A stretch of 64,000 bases of DNA, from contig NZ_VINQ01000002.1 of the NCBI RefSeq assembly GCF_008369105.1, positions 105,298 to 169,297 of the forward strand. The letters run 5' to 3'. The position numbers and the translations under genes were made by a program. This DNA comes from Aquicoccus porphyridii (GTDB taxonomy: Bacteria > Pseudomonadota > Alphaproteobacteria > Rhodobacterales > Rhodobacteraceae). The notes below the pieces were generated by a model that saw only the letters and a list, made by a program, of their open reading frames with translations, had not been told where the DNA came from and made no database searches. Each line of letters opens with the position of its first letter. Position 1 is the stretch's first letter. Shown in pieces: positions 58,379 through 64,000 of this stretch.

Positions 58379-58525
58379 CCTTGCCCTGTTGCCTGATTTC
58401 GGTTCTATGGTCCAGAAAAGACCTTATACAGCGACAAAACAGCGTGGGGAATAGAGGCTGCAACCTTGCCAACGGGGCATGTACAGCCCGGATAGTGCCC
58501 CAACCATGAACACACGAGGCGACAA

Positions 58526-59401
58526 ATGCAGATCATGTTTCACGCCGGAGTTCACTGCACCGACGATGACCGCGTGTTGAAATGCCTGTTGCGCAACCGA
58601 AGTGAATTTTCGGAAATCGGGTCGATCGTGCCACCACCCGGGCGCTATCGAAAATTGCTCCACCAAACCCTTGTTGCCTTGTCCCAGTCCGAGCCCGCGC
58701 CAAACGCGCGTGAAATTCTGCTGGAAACGATTCTCGACGACGACCAGGCCGACAGGCTGCTTCTGTCCAACGAAAACCTTTTCTGCATTGGCAAGCTCGC
58801 TGTTTCAAACGGTGTCCTCTATCCCAAGGCGGGGATGCGGATCAGGCAACTGAAATCCCTCTTTCGCGGGGATCAGATCGAAGTTTTTATCGCCATCCGA
58901 AATCCGGCGACTTTCTTCCCCGCGCTCTTCAACGCCACACCTGTGGACGATTACAACGCGTTGATGCGCGACAACGACCCGCACGATCTGGCTTGGTCGG
59001 AACTGATCTGGCGAATTCGCAATGAACACCCGGACGTGCCCCTGACCGTCTGGTGCAACGAGGACAGCCCCTTGATCTGGGCACAGATCATTCGCGAGAT
59101 GGCCGGGTTGAACCCGGGCGCCAAGATCAAGGGCGGCTTCGACCTTCTGTCCGAGATCATGACACGCGACGGGATGAAACGCTTTCGCGCCTATCTGGCC
59201 GAGCATCCCGCAATGACCGAGATCCAGAAGCGTCGCGTGATGGTCGCATTTCTCGACAAGTTCGCGCGCGAGGACATGATCGAAGAAGAGCTTGATCTGC
59301 CCGGCTGGACCGATGACCTCGTGGATACTCTGAGTGAAGCCTATGATGAGGATGTGTATGAAATCGCACGCATCCCCGGGGTGAATTTCATCGCCCCCTG
59401 A
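58526..59401 (+). CDS. Sulfotransferase-like hypothetical protein
   Basis: A 291-residue protein I do not firmly recognise. It begins MQIMFHAGVHCTDDDRVLKCLLRN, which resembles the P-loop start of sulfotransferase-like proteins (FHAGxHKTGT) but lacks the Lys-Thr pair; LLLSNENLFC resembles the SSE-type segment of the same fold, and EVFIAIRNPATFFPALF the PAPS-binding R-x-P. A degenerate or divergent sulfotransferase fold is therefore possible, with missing cofactor residues. It stands alone, divergent from the permease and convergent with gapR. Confidence 0.6.
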   Translation: MQIMFHAGVHCTDDDRVLKCLLRNRSEFSEIGSIVPPPGRYRKLLHQTLVALSQSEPAPNAREILLETILDDDQADRLLLSNENLFCIGKLAVSNGVLYPKAGMRIRQLKSLFRGDQIEVFIAIRNPATFFPALFNATPVDDYNALMRDNDPHDLAWSELIWRIRNEHPDVPLTVWCNEDSPLIWAQIIREMAGLNPGAKIKGGFDLLSEIMTRDGMKRFRAYLAEHPAMTEIQKRRVMVAFLDKFAREDMIEEELDLPGWTDDLVDTLSEAYDEDVYEIARIPGVNFIAP

Positions 59402-59424
59402 ACCCGGTCGGCACGCACTGCGCC

Positions 59425-59700
59425 TCACCGCATCCCGAGTGCTTCCTTATACATATCCAAGACCGCCTCTTCCTCCGCGATGTCATCGGCATCCCGCTTG
59501 CGCAGCGCGATCACCTTGCGCATGACCTTGGTGTCATAGCCACGTGCCTTGGCTTCCGCCATGACCTCTTTCTGTTGATCGGCTATGTCCTTTTTCTCGG
59601 CTTCCAGCCTCTCAAAGCGCTCGATGAACTGCCTCAATTCATTGGCCGTCACACGATATGTCGAATCTTGGTCACTTTGCACATTGTCACTATCGGTCAT
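59425..59700 (-). CDS. gapR: GapR-family (DUF2312) nucleoid protein
   Basis: A 91-residue DUF2312 protein. The core ANELRQFIERFERLEAEKKDIADQQKEVMAEAKARGYDTKVMRKVIALRKRDADDIAEEE is the GapR signature. In Caulobacter GapR is a clamp-like protein that binds overtwisted AT-rich DNA and assists topoisomerases during replication. Length and helical pattern are normal. Some genomes carry more than one copy; whether this is the main one is unknown. Confidence 0.9.
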   Translation of the reverse strand: MTDSDNVQSDQDSTYRVTANELRQFIERFERLEAEKKDIADQQKEVMAEAKARGYDTKVMRKVIALRKRDADDIAEEEAVLDMYKEALGMR

Positions 59701-59840
59701 GCTCGGGCCTCCTTCGGTTGAGAGCGCACTGACTACCCCTCTCCCCTCACCCCCGCAAGAGGATATCGCACCGCAGCCTTGCGCTTTGCATCATGATCCG
59801 CTAGCCGCGTGCCGTCTCACTGCAAACGAAAGCGAAAGTG

Positions 59841-60056
59841 ATGCTATTCCTGATCTGGGCTGGTGCTGGCGTTACACTCATCGGGCTGCTTGGCCTCGCA
59901 TGGTGCATCGTCAGGGCCGCAGCCGCCAAACGCGAGAACCTCTCGGACGAGGCAATGCGCGCGCGCCTGGCCCGTCTCGTACCAATCAACCTGGCATCCC
60001 TTTTGCTCTCGGCCATTGGATTGATGATTGTTATCATTGGAATTTTCCTGGCTTAA
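59841..60056 (+). CDS. Small two-helix membrane protein
   Basis: A 71-residue protein with two membrane segments (LFLIWAGAGVTLIGLLGLAWCIVRAAAA and LASLLLSAIGLMIVIIGIFLA) joined by a charged loop (KRENLSDEAMRARLARLVPIN). A GTG at 59838 is an alternative start. It overlaps the convergent FadJ-like gene by four bases. The function is not known. Confidence 0.65.
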   Translation: MLFLIWAGAGVTLIGLLGLAWCIVRAAAAKRENLSDEAMRARLARLVPINLASLLLSAIGLMIVIIGIFLA

Positions 60057-62158
60057 TCGCCGAACCTCGTGCCGTCCTTTATCCGGTCATCCAGAATTGG
60101 TGAAATCTGCCACAATCGCGGGTCAGACGCGCTGAACCTCTCCAACGCCTTTCTGACCCTGATAAGGCCCGCGTTTTCGGCCCATTTCATCGGTCCGCCA
60201 GACGAACGTGGCATGCCCAACCCATGGATCGCGGCCAGATCCACCTCCGCGGCACGCCCGATTACGCCACCCTCCATCAATTCGAGCCCCACACTCACCA
60301 AGGCCAGCAATATGCGTTGACGGATTTCCTCCGCAACGGGCCCCTGTCTGTCAGCCTCAACGTCGCGCCAGCGTGCAACAAGTGCATCCGCCTCCGGGTC
60401 TGCTCTCGGGTTTTGACCATTGTCGTCATAGCGGTAATATCCCCGACCGTTCGCAATACCGTCGCGACCGACGGCAAGAAGCGCACTGTTCAGCGAATTC
60501 TCGCGCTCATGCCCGTTGATCGCAGCCAATCTGGCCGATTGAGTTCCAAGCCCTTCACGATCCATCATCGCAAATGGTCCCGCCCGCCATCCAAGGGCCC
60601 TGTCGACCTCCAATGGCGAGGCACCTTGCAACACGCACCACTCTGCCGCCGCAAAGAACCGGGACACCAATGTCTGCAAAAGACACCCGTTCCGGGGGGC
60701 CACATGCAACACGACCTTGCGCATCGCACGGGCCAAGGCTTCACTCCGGATCACGGCCTCTGCCGAAACCGCGTCCGGCACGACAAGCTCAACCAGCCTG
60801 GCCAACTGCGGGGGTGGCTGAAACGCGCCACCGAGCACACGCCCGCCAAACAGGTGCGCCATGGCCCCGCCCCGCAACGCGACATTCGACCCAAGCAGAA
60901 CCGGAATCTCAGGACCGGTTGCCGACGTAAGAAGATCGGCGACATCTCCCATCGCCGATAGAGGAAAACCTCCGGCTTCGATGACAATCTCGCCGCTGCC
61001 GATCACCTCCTCCAGCCGTCCGCCGGACAGCCGGGACAGCCGCGCTTGCGCGTGCTCGGCACTCGTATGGCCAGCCGCGACCTCTTGTGTGTTGACCTTC
61101 TCGATCTCCTTCACAAGCCGCCCGGCACCGCCTTCTGCGCGTTCGGCCAAATGAACGCGGGCACCGGCATCAAGGCACGCAATCGCCACCCCCCGCGCCA
61201 TCCGGCTGTCCCCGAACACCACCACGTCCTTGGGCGCAGGATGCCGGGCTGTCAGAAAAAATGCCTCCGCCTGCGCCACATGGACAAGTGCGGCGGCCCT
61301 GGAACTTTCTCGCAACACATGAAACGACGACGTTTCAAAAGCTTGCCCTGCCTCCATTGTCAGCAGTTGCGCAGCCTCAACGCAGTCGACAATCGCCTTG
61401 GCCTCGGCAGACAAAACCCCCTTGCGTGCGCCCGCGACCGCCCGTTGATATTGGATCGGGTCTGATAACCCGGCCGCCTCGGCTTCACTCCGCCGGTTAT
61501 TCGCCCGGGACTGAACCGCAAGGTCACGCGCCAGCCCGATCGCCGCATCCATCAGGTTGTCACCGACAAGCCGCTCGAAAAGAGGCGCGACATCCACATG
61601 TTCGGCGGGCACAAGGCGTCCCGACAGCATAAGCTCGATCGCAGGCCCAGCCCCCAGAATCCGCGAAAGCCTCTGGGTTGCGCCTGCAAAAGGGCACAAA
61701 CCCCACTCGATTTCCTTGAACCCGATCCTCGTGCCAACCTGCGCAACGCGCGCATGTGTGGACAATGCCAACGACAGCGCGCCGCCACACACGGCCCCCT
61801 GCATCACCGCAACAACCGGCAGGTCAGAACAGGCAACACGAGAGCACAATTTGCCGAGGCTTTCGACCGTCACATCGCTCAGAATCTCGGACAGCGGCGG
61901 ACCATCGGGAAATCCATCGCCCTCCCCCGCAATCACAACGGCCAGAACCCCCTCCGCTTGCGCCCGGCAAAGCGCCGCGCCGATTGAGTCAATCACCTGC
62001 CCGCTCAAATGACCGGGGTCCTGATTGACGCTCAAGATAGCAATTCCGTCTTTTGTTTTATATGACAGGCCTTGCGCCACTGACGGCTCTTCCCAATACA
62101 CGTCTCGTGACAGAGTTTTGGGCAGTCTTTGCCTCCGCGCAAGTTCCGAGTTTCGCAT
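60053..62158 (-). CDS. Enoyl-CoA hydratase/3-hydroxyacyl-CoA dehydrogenase fusion with degenerate active sites
   Basis: A 701-residue FadJ-like fusion. The N-terminal crotonase domain is about 30-215, the 3-hydroxyacyl-CoA dehydrogenase NAD domain starts near 305, and the C-terminal domains end with GMPRSSGGPMKWAENAGL. Several normal catalytic features are changed. The first crotonase Glu (GGGxEVAL in relatives) reads GGALSLAL. The NAD loop GxGxMGxGI is FGDSRMARGV. The dehydrogenase His (GLHFFxP) is GGAFQPP, although the following LVELV Glu is kept. It may be a pseudoenzyme or act on an altered substrate. The preceding 72-aa gene ends nine bases upstream. Confidence 0.82.
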   Translation of the reverse strand: MRNSELARRQRLPKTLSRDVYWEEPSVAQGLSYKTKDGIAILSVNQDPGHLSGQVIDSIGAALCRAQAEGVLAVVIAGEGDGFPDGPPLSEILSDVTVESLGKLCSRVACSDLPVVAVMQGAVCGGALSLALSTHARVAQVGTRIGFKEIEWGLCPFAGATQRLSRILGAGPAIELMLSGRLVPAEHVDVAPLFERLVGDNLMDAAIGLARDLAVQSRANNRRSEAEAAGLSDPIQYQRAVAGARKGVLSAEAKAIVDCVEAAQLLTMEAGQAFETSSFHVLRESSRAAALVHVAQAEAFFLTARHPAPKDVVVFGDSRMARGVAIACLDAGARVHLAERAEGGAGRLVKEIEKVNTQEVAAGHTSAEHAQARLSRLSGGRLEEVIGSGEIVIEAGGFPLSAMGDVADLLTSATGPEIPVLLGSNVALRGGAMAHLFGGRVLGGAFQPPPQLARLVELVVPDAVSAEAVIRSEALARAMRKVVLHVAPRNGCLLQTLVSRFFAAAEWCVLQGASPLEVDRALGWRAGPFAMMDREGLGTQSARLAAINGHERENSLNSALLAVGRDGIANGRGYYRYDDNGQNPRADPEADALVARWRDVEADRQGPVAEEIRQRILLALVSVGLELMEGGVIGRAAEVDLAAIHGLGMPRSSGGPMKWAENAGLIRVRKALERFSASDPRLWQISPILDDRIKDGTRFGD

Positions 62159-62167
62159 TACCCGTTT

Positions 62168-62386
62168 TCACACCGGCATGTTGTCAAACTGCGCCTCGAT
62201 CGCAGCGTCCATCAGTGCTTTTTCAAGGTGTATCACACGCTCCGGCGGTTCCAGCCCTGCCTTCAGCATACACTCAACCAGATTATGCAAATCCTTTTGC
62301 ACCAGACGGTACTTCTCATCCGGAAGGTTCTCGATGCGCCTTTCCAGCGCTTCGAGTGCTTGGTTTAACGTGTCTTGCTGCATCAT
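62168..62386 (-). CDS. Small helical protein (72 aa), unknown
   Basis: A 72-residue acidic protein, MMQQDTLNQALEALERRIEN, then PDEKYRLVQKDLHNLVECML and ERVIHLEKALMDAAIEAQFDNMPV. It looks fully alpha-helical and probably forms a coiled-coil dimer. AAAGGA precedes the first ATG. It lies between the DksA/TraR gene and the FadJ-like gene on the same strand and may be co-transcribed. I know no family. Confidence 0.6.
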   Translation of the reverse strand: MMQQDTLNQALEALERRIENLPDEKYRLVQKDLHNLVECMLKAGLEPPERVIHLEKALMDAAIEAQFDNMPV

Positions 62387-62431
62387 GGTTCACGTCCTTT
62401 CGTTCGACCATGTTCCGCACCTCGATCAGCA

Positions 62432-62755
62432 TCACAAAGACGCGGCGCAGGTTTTGCAAAACGGCGTGTATGGCAACACGTCCAGCCGGGCCTCAGGTAT
62501 CTGCTCGCCACATTTGGTGCAGATCCCGTATTCCCCGTCCCGAATCCGTTGGAGAGCAGCGCGGATACGCCTGATTTCTTCCTGACCCGCCAGCCCCAAC
62601 CCCTCCAGAACTTCATCATCCTCGCGTTCGGTCGCCAGTTCTTCCCAGTCTTTCGACTGGTGCGCATCAAGTTCCTCTTCGATCTCATGCAATCGCTGGT
62701 CCAGTTCCGACAATCGTGTCAGCAACAGAGCCCGGTATTTCGCGTAGGATTTCAT
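62432..62755 (-). CDS. DksA/TraR-type zinc-finger protein (four-Cys)
   Basis: A 107-residue protein of the TraR/DksA family. After a helical hairpin (YRALLLTRLSELDQRLHEIEEELD) comes the zinc site YGICTKCGEQIPEARLDVLPYTPFCKTCAAS with all four cysteines. GGAGG lies nine bases before the ATG at 62755; an upstream start at 62818 is unlikely. Its helical part is shorter than that of true DksA, so regulation of RNA polymerase may differ. It diverges from the persulfide dioxygenase gene. Confidence 0.85.
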   Translation of the reverse strand: MKSYAKYRALLLTRLSELDQRLHEIEEELDAHQSKDWEELATEREDDEVLEGLGLAGQEEIRRIRAALQRIRDGEYGICTKCGEQIPEARLDVLPYTPFCKTCAASL

Positions 62756-62847
62756 CTGGTCACGCCTCCCTTGTCCAAGGGGAAGAGTCGCACATTTCAC
62801 TGCAAGAATCATTGACACAAATCAAAGGCACATCATCTGATCATCGG

Positions 62848-62877
62848 TTGAAACACATGCGAAAAAATACATATTAA
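62848..62877 (+). promoter_or_regulatory. Predicted promoter of the persulfide dioxygenase operon
   Basis: TTGAAA (62848-62853), 18 bases, then TATTAA (62872-62877). It is AT-rich and 43 bases before the ATG. I found no convincing BigR/SqrR operator around it. Confidence 0.55.
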
Positions 62878-62919
62878 AACCGAGGTCACGAGAAACAAGA
62901 AATCACCAGAGGAGTCCCC

Positions 62920-63783
62920 ATGTCACCCGAAGTGAAAGCCTTTTTCGATGAAGCCACGAATACGATTTCCTACATTGTGCGCGACCCGAACGGATCGTCC
63001 TGCGCCATTATCGATTCAGTGCTGGACTTCGATTACGCCTCTGGTCGCACTGACACCGCGTCGGCCGACCGGATCATCAAGTGGGTCAAACAAGAGGGTC
63101 TGAGCGTTGAATGGTTGCTCGAAACGCATGTTCACGCCGATCACCTTTCTGCCGCCCCCTATATCCAGCAGGCGTTGGGCGGCAAGATTGGAATAGGCGA
63201 CCGGATCAAGGTCGTTCAGGAAACGTTTGGCAAGGTTTTCAACGAAGGCACCGAGTTCGAGCGGGACGGCTCTCAATTCGATCAGCTCTTTGCAGAAGGC
63301 GACAGTTTCATGATCGGTCAACTGCGCGGGGACGTGTTGCATACACCCGGTCACACGCCGGCTTGCCTGACCTATGTGATTGGTGATGCGGCCTTTGTTG
63401 GCGATACGCTCTTCATGCCCGATTTCGGCACGGCGCGGTGCGATTTTCCCGGCGGCTCCTCGCGAATGCTCTATGACTCGGTGCAGAAAATCCTGGCGTT
63501 GCCAGACGCGACCCGCATTTTCGTAGGGCACGACTACAAGGCGCCGGGTCGTGAAGAATATGCATGGGAAACAACGGTTGGAGAGCAGAAAACCCGGAAC
63601 ATTCATGTCGGCGATGGGAAATCCAGGGATGAGTTCGTGAAAATGCGCGACGAACGCGATGCATCCTTGCCCATGCCGAAACTTATCATCCCGTCACTTC
63701 AGGTGAACATGCGCGCGGGCCACATGCCCAAACCCGATGACAAGGGCGACGTGTTCCTGAAAGTTCCGGTGAACAAGCTCTGA
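62920..63783 (+). CDS. Persulfide dioxygenase-like MBL-fold protein (Blh/ETHE1 type)
   Basis: A 287-residue metallo-beta-lactamase-fold enzyme. Metal motifs are LLETHVHADHLSAAPYIQQ near 68, HTPGHTPACLTYVIGDAAFVGDTLF near 145-170, and FVGHDYKAPGR near 207. This order and the C-terminal KLIIPSLQVNMRAGHMP fit the ETHE1/Blh group that oxidises glutathione persulfide to sulfite. A DUF442 sulfurtransferase follows, the usual partner in sulfide-detoxification operons. Sulfite made here could feed the SoeABC-like enzyme. Confidence 0.9.
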   Translation: MSPEVKAFFDEATNTISYIVRDPNGSSCAIIDSVLDFDYASGRTDTASADRIIKWVKQEGLSVEWLLETHVHADHLSAAPYIQQALGGKIGIGDRIKVVQETFGKVFNEGTEFERDGSQFDQLFAEGDSFMIGQLRGDVLHTPGHTPACLTYVIGDAAFVGDTLFMPDFGTARCDFPGGSSRMLYDSVQKILALPDATRIFVGHDYKAPGREEYAWETTVGEQKTRNIHVGDGKSRDEFVKMRDERDASLPMPKLIIPSLQVNMRAGHMPKPDDKGDVFLKVPVNKL

Positions 63784-63847
63784 AATGCTGCCAAAGGCCG
63801 ATGCCAGGTGCTGGACAGAGGCTCAGCAGCTGCATAAAAGACAAACC

Positions 63848-64000
63848 ATGGATATTCGCACCCTGACCCCCCGATACTCGGTGAGCCCGCAAATCTCAGC
63901 ATCCGATGCCGCCGCAATCGCCGCGGCGGGTTTTACGACTGTGATCTGCAATCGTCCGGATGAAGAGGTTCCCAAGGATCAACAGGCCGAGGCCATTGGC
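63848..64000 (+). CDS. DUF442/TIGR01244 sulfurtransferase, truncated by window end
   Basis: An open frame of 51 codons that runs off the edge. It reads MDIRTLTPRYSVSPQISASD, then AAAIAAAGFTTVICNRPDEE and VPKDQQAEAIG, the N-terminus of DUF442 phosphatase-like sulfurtransferases, often fused or next to persulfide dioxygenase (Blh). The ATG at 63848 lies 64 bases after the dioxygenase stop. Its active-site cysteine is outside the window. Confidence 0.8.
   Translation, partial: MDIRTLTPRYSVSPQISASDAAAIAAAGFTTVICNRPDEEVPKDQQAEAIG

Overview
The window is high-GC and looks like a chromosomal segment of an alphaproteobacterium of the Rhodobacteraceae, most likely the roseobacter group. Reasons are the order trmD-rplS-rpmE, a DksA with one remaining zinc-site cysteine, an RpoE/ChrR sigma/anti-sigma pair diverging from a lipid/flavoprotein operon, a SoeABC-type sulfite dehydrogenase, a GapR (DUF2312) protein, and many small Rhodobacteraceae-type proteins. 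Genes are dense, often with ATGA or TGATG overlaps. I ran no searches; product names come from motifs and family knowledge.

Layout. 0-3.6 kb: three exopolysaccharide genes on the minus strand. 3.6-4.6 kb: a gene-free kilobase with several inverted repeats. 4.6-9.8 kb: soeA, a possible 56-codon linker ORF over a strong hairpin, soeB, soeC, then a TusA-like sulfur carrier. 9.9-13.1 kb: a small membrane-anchored protein, a frameshifted TrpD2-like gene and cysG. 13.1-15.3 kb: pseC and pseB. 15.8-19.6 kb: moeA, a haloacid dehalogenase, a flavin monooxygenase and dksA. 19.8-28.5 kb: housekeeping genes (MoxR ATPase, DUF1223, aconitase, trmD, rplS, rpmE, AhpD-like, aroQ, DUF1045).

28.5-36.1 kb holds a seven-gene minus-strand operon (flavin oxidase, DUF1365, cyclopropane-synthase-like methyltransferase, chalcone-isomerase-like protein, MFS transporter, DUF3833, SDR) diverging from rpoE-chrR. 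Both directions carry TGATCC-N18-TA(A/G) elements, matching the sigma-E envelope/singlet-oxygen stress regulon of Rhodobacter. 36.2-40.0 kb: a ThDP enzyme and a secreted RTX/dockerin-like protein.

40.7-51.6 kb is an operon for uptake and processing of peptide-like compounds: GntR regulator, two tandem solute-binding proteins, DppBC, SDR, NodB-type deacetylase, gamma-glutamyltransferase and DppDF. It is bounded by decayed integrase and M20-peptidase fragments on one side and a broken transposase on the other, so it may be an acquired island. 52.3-55.9 kb: a nitrilase and a methyltransferase diverging from a winged-helix/TPR regulator, with an 11-bp tandem repeat between. 56-59.4 kb: an XRE remnant, tRNA-Thr(UGU), an iron-type ABC permease and a sulfotransferase-like protein. 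59.4-64 kb: GapR, a small membrane protein, a FadJ-like fusion lacking key catalytic residues, a 72-aa protein, a four-Cys DksA/TraR protein, and a persulfide dioxygenase followed by a truncated DUF442 sulfurtransferase.

Sulfur chemistry recurs: SoeABC, TusA, CysG and MoeA on the left, persulfide dioxygenase and DUF442 on the right. The observations I find most worth following are the SoeA-SoeB linker, the sigma-E divergent promoters, the FadJ-like pseudoenzyme, the flanked peptide island and the operator-like tandem repeat. No CRISPR array or complete mobile element was seen.
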